A stretch of DNA of 64,000 nucleotides from Flavobacterium phragmitis (GCF_900112575.1 NZ_FOMH01000007.1:250043-314042); one strand, 5' to 3'. Numbered from the stretch's first letter, positions 1-9,670 are shown. Program-made: numbers and translations. The notes: a model not told the origin generated them from the letters alone.

Positions 1-339
1 TATTCGGGCTATTATATTGATGTACCTCCTGGAAGATCTACAGTTACGGCAGGGATAGTTTTTGTAGGTACAGGCAATGGATATGTAACCTGCAGGCTAT
101 CAACCTCTAGTGGTAGTATGGGGTCGTTTCCAAGTAATGTTACCCCTAATCTCTCTGGATTCACTGTGGTAAACGGAACAAGTACGGGTCAGGTTCTCTG
201 GTATGTAAATAATACAAATAATTATTCTCAAAGATTTTATATGTGGCTTGGAGCTGCTGCAGGAGCGGCGACAGCTGCTAATGTGACAGTGGGAGGTTAT
301 AATAACTATTTGGAAGCATTTATTATGGCGGCTTATTAG
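1..339 (+). CDS. 3'-terminal part of an unknown Gly/Ala/Asn-rich protein (5' end outside window)
   Basis: The frame is open from the first base of the window to a TAG at 337-339, so only the last 112 residues are visible. They are rich in Gly, Ala, Thr, Asn and Tyr, with alternating polar and aliphatic residues that suggest a beta-rich, probably exported or surface protein. No catalytic motif, T9SS sorting domain or phage-tail motif is recognisable. An internal ATG at 118 exists, but the upstream codons remain open and of the same composition, so the gene very probably starts before the window. A hairpin followed by T residues at 480-513 would end its transcript. Two AraC-type regulators follow on the same strand. 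Function unknown. Confidence 0.6.
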   Translation, partial: YSGYYIDVPPGRSTVTAGIVFVGTGNGYVTCRLSTSSGSMGSFPSNVTPNLSGFTVVNGTSTGQVLWYVNNTNNYSQRFYMWLGAAAGAATAANVTVGGYNNYLEAFIMAAY

Positions 340-479
340 TGTATTAATCATGCTAATTTTTAGAAGAGTTCAGATTACTCATCACACTAAAAATATATTC
401 AATAGTAAGACTGATAAAGAAATAATTACTTCTAAATTTCTTTTTTGTCAGGTGTTATAGAAAGTGGAATATCTATTTT

Positions 480-513
480 TAAAAGCGTTTGTTAGTTTCA
501 GACGCTTTTTTTT
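480..513 (+). terminator. Rho-independent terminator after the partial gene
   Basis: A 12-base arm at 480-491 pairs with 499-510 (one G-T wobble) across a 7-base loop, and the 3' arm runs into T residues. It lies about 140 bases after the stop of the partial gene. The rest of 340-662 holds no plausible gene; it is AT-rich leader for the AraC-type gene at 663. Confidence 0.7.
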
Positions 514-662
514 GTAATTTTATTAGTTCATTTGCTTGATAATCATTGATTTATACGAGGTGATATTTTTTTTTATTTTTATTCTAGTGGTATTAATACA
601 GTTATTTTAATTATTAAAACAAAATGTCCAGACATAGATGGGCGTATTTATAAAAGGTATTT

Positions 663-1676
663 ATGCTAAAGGTAAAGTATAACTTAACAACATATGGCAG
701 TTTTCTTGCTGATGTGGCAACTGGTTTTAACGCAGTGTCTGCAAAAAAAGTTGTGATAAAAAATAACGAGCTGGTTTTTCCCGAATCAATAGGAAAAGGA
801 ATTTTCTCTTGTTACGATGTAGATACAGGACTTGCAGTGGTTATAATGGATTGTACTTTTTTTGAAGATGTAAATTTTATTCGTTTACCTGCCAATGTCA
901 ATTATTTTCATGCTATGAGCTTTAATCTCACTAATTTTTCCTCTATAGTAAATATGGATGGAAAAAATGGACAGATTAATGGAGAAAGTTGGCAGAATAA
1001 AATTTTTTACAGTACTGCCAAAACTGGATTATCCTGGACTGCGCCTCAAAATATTCCCATTAAAATTGTGATTTTGTTATTGTCACAGGAATGGGTAATT
1101 AACAAATTTCGTCTTAAAGAATTAGAAAGTCGGGTACCCCATCAAAAGGAATTGCTGGAAGATGCGCCACTGCAGTTTTCACTTGACATGGATCTCGAAA
1201 CAGTATTGTTGACGCAGGAGATCATAGCAAGCAAACCCCCGGAGTTTTTTGTAAAACTATTTTATAAAGGCTATGTCAAACGTTTGATAGCGCATGTACT
1301 AGATAGAGATAAGAGAGATTTGCATCCTGAAGAAGTATTAAAATATCAGGATGTACTCAATATTGTTGAGGCAAAAAAAAATATAGAAGATCATTTGGAA
1401 CAGTCGTTGCCTGCACTGGATGATGTAGCAAAAAGCTGTGGAATGAGCTCGTCAAAATTTGCTAATATATTTAAGGCGATGTATACTAAAAGTTATCTGC
1501 AGTTTTTTCAGGAATTAAAAATAGAAAAGGCCGCCGACTTGTTGAAGAAAAACTGGGAAATTCTTGATGTAGCAAAGTCTGTGGGTTTTGTAAACCAGAG
1601 CCACTTTACACGAGTGTTTAAGGAATATTACAGAATACCTCCAAAAGAATATCGTAATGCTGCAACAAAACATTGA
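663..1676 (+). CDS. AraC-family transcriptional regulator (first of a tandem pair)
   Basis: A 337-residue protein. The C-terminal ~100 residues form an AraC/XylS DNA-binding domain with two helix-turn-helix units: the first around DVAKSCGMSSSKFANIFK, the second around DVAKSVGFVNQSHFTRVFKE, ending in the usual PPKEYR. The N-terminal ~200 residues are not a cupin-type domain I recognise; they share a FPES-x-x-x-G pattern and overall layout with the next protein. The ATG at 663 is the first in frame and follows a TA-rich leader. The target is unknown; the neighbouring secreted-type gene is a candidate. The DNA-binding family is certain; the ligand-sensing role of the N-terminus is inference. Confidence 0.85.
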   Translation: MLKVKYNLTTYGSFLADVATGFNAVSAKKVVIKNNELVFPESIGKGIFSCYDVDTGLAVVIMDCTFFEDVNFIRLPANVNYFHAMSFNLTNFSSIVNMDGKNGQINGESWQNKIFYSTAKTGLSWTAPQNIPIKIVILLLSQEWVINKFRLKELESRVPHQKELLEDAPLQFSLDMDLETVLLTQEIIASKPPEFFVKLFYKGYVKRLIAHVLDRDKRDLHPEEVLKYQDVLNIVEAKKNIEDHLEQSLPALDDVAKSCGMSSSKFANIFKAMYTKSYLQFFQELKIEKAADLLKKNWEILDVAKSVGFVNQSHFTRVFKEYYRIPPKEYRNAATKH

Positions 1677-1724
1677 AGTTTTGTGATTTGAAGAAAGGAT
1701 AAATAGTTTTAAGCTTACTAAATT

Positions 1725-2726
1725 ATGATAGAAGTAGAATATTATTTTAGTACTTCAAATCAATGGATAATGGATTTTGCTAAAAGTTTTAGTGAAAGTA
1801 CTGGTCTTGAAGTAGTATGTAAAGAAAACAAGATTATATTTCCAGAGTCTATGGCTAGTGGACGATATGAGTATTATAAATTAAGTGAAAGTTTAGGAAT
1901 GTTATGTGTCGATGCAATATTTTTAGATGAAATATTGTTGCAAAAAACAAAATTGGTAGGGAATGATTATTATGGGGTAGTTTTTAATATTGGGGAAGAT
2001 GATATTTCGGTAGTGCAAAAATTGAACAAAAGGGTTATTGATATTAATAGCCCAGTAAAACAGGTTGTTCTTAGTTCACATACATTTAATTCTTCCGTAT
2101 TATTTCCCAAAAATAAGCCAATTCGTTATGTACAGATTTTTGTTCATAGAAGCTGGGCTGTAAAAAATCTTACAGAATCAAGACCAACAGAGTTTACTAA
2201 TTTTGATGATTTCGCAAATGCAATGCCAATGGGTGCGATTGCAGGTTTTGATCTTAAAAGTTATAAATTAGCGAATGAAATCTTAGAGCTTGATTCTGAC
2301 AAGCCTAATCTTATACAAATACTTGAAGGATATGCTTGTCAATTAATAGCATTGTTTTTTAATAACCTTGAAGTGGAGTATTTAGAGAAGAAAAAAGGAA
2401 TTTCTCAAGATATAGTAAGAATTATTGACCTTAAAGAGAAGCAAGAACTGAATCTTGCAGAAATAGTATCACTTGCACAAGCGGCTGAGGCATGCTTTAT
2501 GAGTAAAACCAAATTTGCATCTATGTTTAATACATTGTTTAAGAAAAATTATGGCGAATACTTTATCCAAAAAAAAATGGAGAAAGCAGAACAATTATTA
2601 AAACAAGGTTTGAGTATCAATAGTGTCAGGACCATGTTAGGATATAGTAATATGAGTTACTTTGCTAAAACATTTAAAAAATTTTATGGTGTTGCACCTA
2701 AAACTTTTATAAGAAATAAAAGTTAA
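1725..2726 (+). CDS. AraC-family transcriptional regulator (second of a tandem pair)
   Basis: A 333-residue paralogue of the gene before it, 48 bases downstream on the same strand. The C-terminal ~100 residues hold the AraC double helix-turn-helix, with the second unit around GYSNMSYFAKTFKKFYG and an ending in APKTF. The first helix-turn-helix (EACFMSKTKFASMFNTLF) is less canonical. The N-terminal domain aligns in layout with the neighbour, including FPES-M-x-x-G, but the two have clearly diverged. A strong hairpin with a T-run at 2920-2959 lies downstream and may end transcription of both. Ligand and regulon cannot be inferred. Confidence 0.82.
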   Translation: MIEVEYYFSTSNQWIMDFAKSFSESTGLEVVCKENKIIFPESMASGRYEYYKLSESLGMLCVDAIFLDEILLQKTKLVGNDYYGVVFNIGEDDISVVQKLNKRVIDINSPVKQVVLSSHTFNSSVLFPKNKPIRYVQIFVHRSWAVKNLTESRPTEFTNFDDFANAMPMGAIAGFDLKSYKLANEILELDSDKPNLIQILEGYACQLIALFFNNLEVEYLEKKKGISQDIVRIIDLKEKQELNLAEIVSLAQAAEACFMSKTKFASMFNTLFKKNYGEYFIQKKMEKAEQLLKQGLSINSVRTMLGYSNMSYFAKTFKKFYGVAPKTFIRNKS

Positions 2727-2919
2727 ATGTTAGGGTAACATGTTATAAGTTTTAAGTCGAATATTTTCTTTAACAATCTCCTTTGATTAAACAAATTATA
2801 TTAAAATAAAGGAAGAAATCTAATAACTCATTTATGCACTCGCAAAAGGCATTTTTTTGGATAAATTATAAATAAAACTTTCATCCTATTTGTATAAGTA
2901 CACAATTTTATATACGGTT

Positions 2920-2959
2920 AGCCCGACAGATTTTTAAAAGCTGTCGGGCTTATTTTTTT
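2920..2959 (+). terminator. Terminator-like hairpin, CCCGACAG family
   Basis: AGCCCGACAG at 2920-2929 pairs perfectly with CTGTCGGGCT at 2941-2950 across an 11-base loop and is followed by T residues. The same core palindrome recurs at 63871-63900, so it is both a terminator and one copy of a dispersed hairpin. Confidence 0.7.
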
Positions 2960-3103
2960 GTAGAAATTATATTTCTGTGAGAGTTTCCGATAAGAAGATT
3001 TTTAATTTCATTTGAAGGTATAAGTTTCGCAGGGAGTTTGGAGGGTAACGGATATATTTTAATTAAAGGTGTTTGGCAGGATACGATATGTATTATATTG
3101 ATA

Positions 3104-3142
3104 ATAAAAAAAACCTAACAGGTTTTAAAACCTGTTAGGTTT
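3104..3142 (-). terminator. Terminator of rpoN, CCTAACAGG family
   Basis: A perfect 14-base inverted repeat (3111-3124 with 3129-3142, AAACCTAACAGG core). On the minus strand it is followed by a T-run (A-run at 3105-3113). It sits 48 bases beyond the rpoN stop codon. A near copy lies at 63798-63834 after fbp. Confidence 0.75.
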
Positions 3143-3189
3143 GCTAGTAGTGAAAACTTAATTTCCTAATCTCTTAATGGTAGAAATGA

Positions 3190-4650
3190 CTAAATTTTCT
3201 TTCTCATTCTCGCAACTGGAATATCAAGCTGTTCTCGATATTTTGCAATAGTTCTTCTCGCAATTGGATACCCTTTTTCTTTTAAGATTTCGGCCAATTG
3301 ATCATCCGGAAGCGGTTTTCTTTTGTCTTCTTCTTCAATGGTATTTTGAAGGATCTTTTTAATTTCCAAAGTTGAAACATCTTCTCCTTGATCGTTTTTC
3401 ATTGCTTCAGAGAAAAATTCCTTAATCAGTTTGGTTCCGTATGGTGTTTCAACATATTTGCTGTTTGCCACACGTGAAATCGTCGAAATATCCAAACCAA
3501 CCATATCAGCAATATCTTTTAAGATCATTGGTTTTAGTTTGGTTTCGTCGCCATCTAAGAAATATTCTTCCTGATAATGCATAATTGCATTCATCGTTAC
3601 AAAAAGTGTTTCCTGACGCTGTCTGATGGCATCAATAAACCATTTGGCAGAATCTAATTTTTGTTTGATAAACTGAACGGCATCTTTCTGTGCTGTCGAT
3701 TTGTCTTTAGATTCTTTATACGTCTGCATCATTTCCTGATAATCTTTAGAAACGTGCAGAGAAGGAGCATTTCTTCCGTTTAAAGTCAGTTCCAATTCAC
3801 CGTCCACAATTCTGATAGCGAAATCCGGAACTACATTTTCTGTAACTTTATTATTACCAGCAAAAGAACCACCCGGTTTTGGATTCAGTCTTTCAATTTC
3901 GTGAATCGCTTTTTTAAGCTGTTCGTTCGAAACGCTGTATTTCTGTAAAAGTTTATCGTAATGTTTCTTTGTAAAAGCATCAAACTGATTCTCGATAATG
4001 TCAATTGCCAAATCAACATATTCAGTTGGCGTTTTATGTTTTAATTGAAGCAACAAACATTCCTGTAAATCACGTGCACCAACTCCCGAAGGTTCCAATT
4101 CGTGAATCACGGTCATCATTTTCTCTACCATTGCTTCATCAGTATAAATTCCCTGAGTGAAAGCCATGTCGTCAACAATATCGGGAATGCTTCTGCGGAT
4201 ATAACCCATATCATCAATACTTCCAACAAGGAATTCAGCGATTTCGCGCTCTTCATCATTCAAAATAAAAGTATTCAGCTGATTGATCAAATCCTGATGA
4301 AAACTTATAGGAGCCGCAAAAGGTGTTTCGCGTTCTTCATCGTCACTGTAATTGTTTACCTGAGTTTTGTAATCAGGTGTATCGTCGTCGCTTAGATATT
4401 CGTCAATGTTAATGTCGTCTGCTTCGATTCTGTCTGATTCGTTATCGTCATAATCGTCGTAGTCGTCGTTAGCATATTCATCCGCTTCGTATTCGTCTTC
4501 TTTACCCGCTTCCAAAGCCGGATTTTCGTTCATTTCTTCTAATAAACGCTGTTCAAAAGCTTGCGTAGGCAATTGAATTAACTTCATCAGCTGAATTTGC
4601 TGTGGAGATAATTTTTGGGATAATTTTAAATTTAAAAATTGCTTTAGCAT
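3190..4650 (-). CDS. rpoN: RNA polymerase sigma-54 factor
   Basis: Sigma-54 directs RNA polymerase to -24/-12 promoters that need an AAA+ activator to open. From the ATG at 4650 the product is 486 residues, starting MLKQFLNLKLSQKLSPQQIQ, the conserved glutamine-rich region I. An acidic Asp/Glu/Tyr-rich region II follows (about residues 50-115), then the core-binding region, and near the C-terminus the RpoN box ARRTIAKYRE (residues 464-473). The frame stays open to 4761, but that extension falls in a dispersed GCCACTAAGGCGC repeat and would precede region I, so the internal ATG is chosen. It is monocistronic, with a terminator at 3104-3142. Confidence 0.95.
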   Translation of the reverse strand: MLKQFLNLKLSQKLSPQQIQLMKLIQLPTQAFEQRLLEEMNENPALEAGKEDEYEADEYANDDYDDYDDNESDRIEADDINIDEYLSDDDTPDYKTQVNNYSDDEERETPFAAPISFHQDLINQLNTFILNDEEREIAEFLVGSIDDMGYIRRSIPDIVDDMAFTQGIYTDEAMVEKMMTVIHELEPSGVGARDLQECLLLQLKHKTPTEYVDLAIDIIENQFDAFTKKHYDKLLQKYSVSNEQLKKAIHEIERLNPKPGGSFAGNNKVTENVVPDFAIRIVDGELELTLNGRNAPSLHVSKDYQEMMQTYKESKDKSTAQKDAVQFIKQKLDSAKWFIDAIRQRQETLFVTMNAIMHYQEEYFLDGDETKLKPMILKDIADMVGLDISTISRVANSKYVETPYGTKLIKEFFSEAMKNDQGEDVSTLEIKKILQNTIEEEDKRKPLPDDQLAEILKEKGYPIARRTIAKYREQLDIPVARMRKKI

Positions 4651-4669
4651 AGTTAAGGCGCTATTTTTT

Positions 4670-4762
4670 GCCACTAAGACGCTTTTTCTGCCACTAAGGC
4701 GCAAAGGCGCAAAGTTTTTATTTGTTTTTTTGTTTCTTGTCGCAAAGGCGCTAAGACACAAA
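4670..4762. repeat. Cluster of GCC-ACTAAGGCGCAAAG-type repeats
   Basis: Three related units lie at 4670-4682, 4690-4714 and about 4740-4762, each a variant of GCCACTAAGGCGCAAAG. Related or reverse-complement units occur at 5241-5265, 5381-5404, 18246-18263, 38215-38238 and 38291-38316. They overlap the open but untranslated extension upstream of rpoN. Confidence 0.7.
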
Positions 4763-4827
4763 TTTTTTGTTTAAATTTTTGAAATTAAGGCACAAATTTT
4801 TTGTTTGCCTATATTTTATTGAAAATT

Positions 4828-5223
4828 TTAAAATACTCTTTTTGTATTTATAAATCTTCTGATTCCACTCTTTATTAACGGAACGTTGAAATTAATCAAA
4901 AAGCCTAAATCTTTATTCAGTAATTTTAGCTGACCTATAATTTGTGCTTCCCAAACTGGATTTATTTGTTCAACTGCTTTTATTTCGATAATTATAGAAT
5001 CTTCAACTAGTAAATCTAATCTTAATCCTTCGCTAAATTCAATTCCGTCATAAAAGATAGGAATGTCAACTTGACGTTTTACATCAAGACCAGCTTTAGC
5101 AATTTCATGAGCTAAACAAACTTCATAAACTCTTTCCAATAATCCGGGTCCAAGTTGTTTGTGAACCTTGAATGCCGAGTTTACAATTATTTTTCCAATT
5201 TCTTCCGTTCTTTCAGAGAGCAT
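4828..5223 (-). CDS. GxxExxY family protein (PDDEXK-like fold)
   Basis: A 131-residue protein with the family signature GPGLLERVYE near residue 25, the source of the GxxExxY name. A later segment, LDLLVEDSIIIEIKA, fits the D...E-x-K pattern of PDDEXK nuclease folds. The family is abundant in Bacteroidota; its biological role is not established and nuclease activity is only a fold-based inference. It stands alone between copies of the GCCACGAAGGCGC repeat on both sides, which is suggestive of mobility. The ATG at 5223 gives a full-length family member. Confidence 0.85.
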   Translation of the reverse strand: MLSERTEEIGKIIVNSAFKVHKQLGPGLLERVYEVCLAHEIAKAGLDVKRQVDIPIFYDGIEFSEGLRLDLLVEDSIIIEIKAVEQINPVWEAQIIGQLKLLNKDLGFLINFNVPLIKSGIRRFINTKRVF

Positions 5224-5240
5224 ATTTTTTTAAGGGTTTT

Positions 5241-5404
5241 GCCACGAAGGCGCGAAGGCACAAAGTTTTTTTAAGTTTTTAAATCTTCACTAAAAAATAA
5301 AATAATACTTGTGAATTTGTGTCTTCGTGGTATTATTTTAATTTTTTTGAGTCTTTAATTCAGTTAGTTTAAAAATAAACTTAGTGTCTTTGTGCCTTCG
5401 TGGC
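5241..5404. repeat. GCCACGAAGGCGC repeats in opposite orientation
   Basis: One unit at 5241-5265 (GCCACGAAGGCGCGAAGGCA...) and an oppositely oriented unit at 5381-5404 (...TGTGCCTTCGTGGC), with a partial unit near 5322. They fill the gap between the GxxExxY gene and asnS and form an imperfect long-range inverted repeat. Confidence 0.65.
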
Positions 5405-5418
5405 AAATCTCTTTTTTC

Positions 5419-6864
5419 TTAGAACTCAGCGCTTCCCGGAGTTCTTGGGAAAGGAATTACGTCTCTAATGTTTGTCATTCCAGTTACAAACAATACTAAA
5501 CGTTCAAAACCTAAACCAAAACCGGCGTGAGTTGCCGAACCAAATCTTCTGGTGTCTAAATACCAGTATAATTCTTCTTTATCAATTCCAAGTTTTTCCA
5601 TTTTCTCAACCAAAACATCGTAACGCTCTTCTCTTTCAGAACCACCAACGATTTCTCCAATTCCAGGGAAAAGGATGTCCATAGCGCGAACTGTTTCTCT
5701 TCCTGGTTCTGTGTTGTCGTTCAAACGCATGTAAAACGCTTTAATGTTTGCTGGGTAATCGAATAAGATTACCGGACATTTAAAGTGTTTTTCTACTAAA
5801 TAACGCTCGTGTTCTGACTGTAAATCAGCTCCCCATTCGTTAATGATATATTGGAATTTCTTCTTTTTATTTGGAGTTGAATCTCTTAAAATGTCGATTG
5901 CCTCAGTATAAGAAACACGTTTGAAGTTGTTTTCTAAAACGAAGTTCAATTTTTCCAACAAAGCCATTTCGCTTCTTTCTGCCTGCGGTTTTGATTTTTC
6001 TTCTTCCAAAAGTCTTCCTTCTAAGAATTTCAAATCATCGCCACAATGGTCTAAAGCATATTTAATTACATACTGAATAAAATCTTCAGCCAAATCCATG
6101 TTGTCATCAAGGTTGTTGAAAGCAACTTCTGGCTCAATCATCCAGAACTCCGCCAAGTGACGAGAAGTGTTTGAATTCTCTGCTCTAAAAGTTGGTCCAA
6201 AAGTATAAATCTGACCCAAAGCCATTGCAAAAGTTTCTCCTTCTAATTGTCCAGAAACGGTTAAGTTTGTATGTTTTCCAAAGAAATCTTTTTTGAAATC
6301 AATGTTTCCTTCTTCATTTTTTGGAAGATTATCCAATGGCAAAGAAGTAACTTGAAACATTTCTCCAGCACCTTCAGCATCAGCTCCAGTGATAATTGGC
6401 GTATTTACATAAACGAAACCTTTATCCTGAAAATATTTGTGAACCGCATAAGACAATACCGAACGCACACGCATAATGGCACCAAAAGCATTTGTACGCA
6501 CGCGCAAGTGAGCGTTTTCACGTAAAAATTCTAAAGAATGTTTTTTAGGTTGCATTGGGAATTTCTCAGCATCAGAATCTCCAAGGATTTCTAATTTAGA
6601 AACCTGAATTTCATATTTCTGACCAGCACCTTTACTTTCAACCAAAGTTCCAATTACAGAAACTGCTGCTCCAGTAGTGATTCTTTTTAAAGTCTCTTCT
6701 GGTGTATTTTCAAAATCAACAACACATTGAATATTATTAATTGTAGAACCGTCATTTAAAGCGATGAACTGATTATTTCTAAAAGTTCTCACCCATCCTT
6801 TTGCATTCACTTCCTGTAACGTCGTCGTACTGTTTAATAAGTCTCTAACCTTTGTGTGTTTCAT
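5419..6864 (-). CDS. asnS: Asparagine--tRNA ligase
   Basis: Charges tRNA-Asn with asparagine in the cytoplasm. The 481-residue product starts at an ATG (6864). An N-terminal OB-fold anticodon-binding domain (about residues 15-105, [18 protein letters not shown]) is followed by a class II catalytic core with motif 2 ([16 protein letters not shown]) and motif 3 ([19 protein letters not shown]) near the C-terminus. The asparagine specificity follows the AsnRS-type motif 2 and the family length. Its operon partners are not visible; a 439-base repeat-filled gap separates it from the exporter gene upstream. Confidence 0.96.
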   Translation of the reverse strand: MKHTKVRDLLNSTTTLQEVNAKGWVRTFRNNQFIALNDGSTINNIQCVVDFENTPEETLKRITTGAAVSVIGTLVESKGAGQKYEIQVSKLEILGDSDAEKFPMQPKKHSLEFLRENAHLRVRTNAFGAIMRVRSVLSYAVHKYFQDKGFVYVNTPIITGADAEGAGEMFQVTSLPLDNLPKNEEGNIDFKKDFFGKHTNLTVSGQLEGETFAMALGQIYTFGPTFRAENSNTSRHLAEFWMIEPEVAFNNLDDNMDLAEDFIQYVIKYALDHCGDDLKFLEGRLLEEEKSKPQAERSEMALLEKLNFVLENNFKRVSYTEAIDILRDSTPNKKKKFQYIINEWGADLQSEHERYLVEKHFKCPVILFDYPANIKAFYMRLNDNTEPGRETVRAMDILFPGIGEIVGGSEREERYDVLVEKMEKLGIDKEELYWYLDTRRFGSATHAGFGLGFERLVLFVTGMTNIRDVIPFPRTPGSAEF

Positions 6865-7303
6865 TTTTATATATAATTGATATTAAATAATATTCGTTTT
6901 GAACAACTGCAAATATAATCGATAATAATTAATTTTTGAAGCTGTTTCCTGCTATCCGCTATATCTTTTTCTTGCTAAAGGAGCAAGAAAAAGGATATCG
7001 CTTCTATCAGGGCTAGGGCAATCGGTTTCAAAAGAAGCAATTTCTCTTGTTTTTGTCATTCCGAGGAACGAGGAATCACACTAGTAATTCCGTTAAGAAA
7101 GTCGCCAATCTTTGTCGATTTCCGAGCGTGATTGCTTCGCCAGTTCGCTATCGCTCGTGCCCTCGTTCCTCGGAATGACAAACTGTGGGTTAATCTTTGT
7201 CAAAGTTTTAAACTTTGACAAAGATTTGTATTTTTTAAATTCGTGTCAATTCGTGAAATTGCTTCGCCCGTTCGCTATCGCTCGGGTCGTGGCAAACAAA
7301 ACC
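6865..7303. other. Repeat-filled intergenic region between asnS and the RND exporter
   Basis: No plausible gene. It contains the 21-base inverted repeat at 7053-7182, a TTTGTCAAAG palindrome near 7197-7225 that recurs at 13848-13880, and two copies of a TTCGCTATCGCTCG motif (about 7144 and 7273). The asnS promoter must lie just above 6864. Confidence 0.6.
7053..7182. repeat. Dispersed inverted-repeat element (21-base arms)
   Basis: TTGTCATTCCGAGGAACGAG at 7053-7072 is repeated in reverse complement at 7163-7182; the perfect match extends to 21 bases. The interior contains TCGCCAATCTTTGTCGAT, whose reverse complement resembles the interior of the inverted repeat at 25720-25821. This supports one family of short non-coding elements. 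Confidence 0.65.
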
Positions 7304-9670
7304 TTATTTCTCCAAATTCTCCAATTCCTCTTTCTTAGTTTTCTTCTTCTCAAAAGTTAAAACCAGCGATGGTAAAACTACTAAGTTAGCAAACATAGCA
7401 AAAACCAAAGTACAGGAAATTAATCCTCCTAAGGCGATTGTTCCGCTGAAGCTTGATAATGTAAAAGTCGCAAAACCTAAAATCAGAACTACAGAAGTAT
7501 AGAAAGTACTTACTCCCGTTTCTCTTAAAGCGCTGAAAACTGATTTTTTCACTTTTCCTTTGTTTTGCATCAGATCATGTTTGTATTTCGCCATAAACTG
7601 AATCGCGTTATCAACCGAAATTCCGAAAGCGATACTAAATACCAAAATCGTCGATGGTTTTAACGGAATTCCGAAATAACCCATTAATCCTGAAGTAATG
7701 CAAAGCGGTAAAATATTCGTAATCAAAGAAGCTGCTACCATTTTGAACGAACGGAATAAATACAGCATCAAAATTGCAATTGTCAAAATTGCAAACAATA
7801 ATGATTCGATTAAGTTGTGTGCCAAATAGGTTGTTCCTTTTTGGAAAACCAATGCTTTTCCGGTTATCGTAACTTCGTAACGGTCTTTCGGGAAAATCTC
7901 ATCAATTTTCTTGCGGAGTTTTCCTTCTACTTTTGCCATTTCATCCGTTCCGATATCTTTCATGAAAGTCGTAATTCTGGCATATTGTCCAGTCGAATCC
8001 ACATACGCTTTCATTAAATTTTCTTTGCTGTTTTTGGTTGCATTTTTAGCATAACCCAAAATAAAAGTCTGTTCCTGAGAAGTTGGCAATTGGTAATATT
8101 CAGGGTTTCCGTTGTAGAAAGCCTGTTTGGCATATTTTACCAAGTTTACAACCGAAACCGGTTTTGCCAATTCTGGAATTTCTGAGATAGTATTCTGCAG
8201 TTCATCCATTTTACGAATTGTCGCCGGCTTCATAACACCTTTTTTCTTTTTGGTGTCAATCATGATTTCCAAAGGCATTACTCCGTTGAATTCCTTTTCG
8301 TAAAATAAAATATCTTTAAAGAAAGAAGCTGTTTTTGGCATTTCTCCAATCAAACTTCCAGACACTTTCATCTGTCTTACTCCATTTAAACTAACTACAA
8401 AAAGTACTGCGTAAATGATATATACGATTGTTTTTTTACCTTTTACTACAGTTGCAACAGTATTCAATAATGTTGAAATATACGTTTTGTCTAAATGGTA
8501 TAAATGTTTCGCTTTTGGCAATGGCATAAAACTGTAGATAATTGGCACGATAAAAAGTGTCAAAGTATAAACAGAAAGTACGTTGATTGAAGTCACCAAT
8601 CCGAACTCAAAAAGTAATTCGTTTCCTGTAATCATCAAAGTTGCAAAACCAATTGCAGCTGTTAAATTGGTCATCAAAGTCGAAGAACCAATTTTTGAAA
8701 TAACACGTTGCAACGCTTTTGCCTGATTGTTGTGCAGTTTTATTTCCTGCTGATATTTATTGATTAAGAAAATACAGTTGGTAATTCCGATTACAATAAT
8801 CAACGGCGGAATAATTGCAGTTAAAATCGTGATTTTATATCCAAATAATCCAAGTGTTCCAAACGACCAGGTTACGCCGACAATTAAGATGCAGATCGAA
8901 ATAAACGTAGCTCTGAACGAACGGAAGAAGAAAAAGAAAATCAAAGAAACCGTCAATAAAGACGCTCCAATAAAAAGTCCAATTTCGCCTTTCATGTTAT
9001 CCGCATTGATTGTACGGATGTAAGGCATTCCCGAAACTTTAAGATCGATTCCAGTTGTTTTTTCGAATTTATCGATTTTCGGAACTAAATCTTTTAAGAT
9101 AAAAGTCTTTCTCTCAGCTGTATTTACAAGTGCTTTGTTCATGTAAATTGCAGAACGAACGCTTCCACTTTCTTTGTTAAACAACAAACCTTCATAAAAA
9201 GGCAGATTGTGAAACAAATCGTACTGTACCGTTTTTAAGTAAGCCGGATCAAGCGCTTTGCTTTGTTCAATAAAAGGTGCTAAAACAAATTTTTGGTTTA
9301 CGGTATCTTTTTCCAGTTTCTTCAAGTCATTTAAAGAAATAACCAAATCCACTTCTTTGGCTTTTTTCAAACCGTTCATTAATTCTGTCCAAGCAGCATA
9401 ATTTTTTGGTGTAAAAAAGTTTTTATCCTGAAATCCAATTACGATAAGATTTCCTTCTTCTCCAAATTTATCTAAGAATTTTTGATAATCCTTATTCGCA
9501 ATATGATCTTTCGGAAGCAAGTTGGCTTCAGTATAGGTCATAGAAAGGTTTTTCCATTGATAACCAAAGAAAATAGTTAAAGCGGAAAGGATAACTAGAA
9601 TTGTTATTCTGTTTTTAAGTATGATTCGGGCCAATTTTTCCCAAAATCCAACTTGAACTGTGTTTTTCAT
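7304..9670 (-). CDS. MMPL/RND-family exporter, 12-helix inner-membrane protein
   Basis: A 788-residue polytopic membrane protein with the two-fold RND layout: a first helix at about 20-40, a large periplasmic loop to about 225, five or six helices, a second helix near 405, another periplasmic loop, then the last group of helices (LLFAILTIAILMLYLFRSFK onward). The helix-rich segments (FGISVDNAIQFMAKYKHD) are typical of MMPL / HAE3-type transporters. These use the proton gradient to move lipids or hydrophobic compounds; the substrate here is unknown. No membrane-fusion or outer-membrane partner is adjacent. A C-terminal Lys/Glu-rich tail ends the protein. Confidence 0.88.
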   Translation of the reverse strand: MKNTVQVGFWEKLARIILKNRITILVILSALTIFFGYQWKNLSMTYTEANLLPKDHIANKDYQKFLDKFGEEGNLIVIGFQDKNFFTPKNYAAWTELMNGLKKAKEVDLVISLNDLKKLEKDTVNQKFVLAPFIEQSKALDPAYLKTVQYDLFHNLPFYEGLLFNKESGSVRSAIYMNKALVNTAERKTFILKDLVPKIDKFEKTTGIDLKVSGMPYIRTINADNMKGEIGLFIGASLLTVSLIFFFFFRSFRATFISICILIVGVTWSFGTLGLFGYKITILTAIIPPLIIVIGITNCIFLINKYQQEIKLHNNQAKALQRVISKIGSSTLMTNLTAAIGFATLMITGNELLFEFGLVTSINVLSVYTLTLFIVPIIYSFMPLPKAKHLYHLDKTYISTLLNTVATVVKGKKTIVYIIYAVLFVVSLNGVRQMKVSGSLIGEMPKTASFFKDILFYEKEFNGVMPLEIMIDTKKKKGVMKPATIRKMDELQNTISEIPELAKPVSVVNLVKYAKQAFYNGNPEYYQLPTSQEQTFILGYAKNATKNSKENLMKAYVDSTGQYARITTFMKDIGTDEMAKVEGKLRKKIDEIFPKDRYEVTITGKALVFQKGTTYLAHNLIESLLFAILTIAILMLYLFRSFKMVAASLITNILPLCITSGLMGYFGIPLKPSTILVFSIAFGISVDNAIQFMAKYKHDLMQNKGKVKKSVFSALRETGVSTFYTSVVLILGFATFTLSSFSGTIALGGLISCTLVFAMFANLVVLPSLVLTFEKKKTKKEELENLEK

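Larger units (their letters stand above)
2727..3189. other. Intergenic region with two hairpin repeats
   Basis: 463 bases between convergent araC-type and rpoN genes, with no plausible coding sequence (the longest ATG frame seen by eye is about 13 codons). It contains the hairpins at 2920-2959 and 3104-3142, both members of hairpin families that recur at the right end of the window (63798-63900). Confidence 0.6.

Noticed and set aside
4651..4761. N-terminal 37-codon extension of the sigma-54 gene
   Set aside because: It lies in a GCCACTAAGGCGC repeat and precedes the conserved region I start MLKQFLNLKLSQKL; the ATG at 4650 is the likely start.
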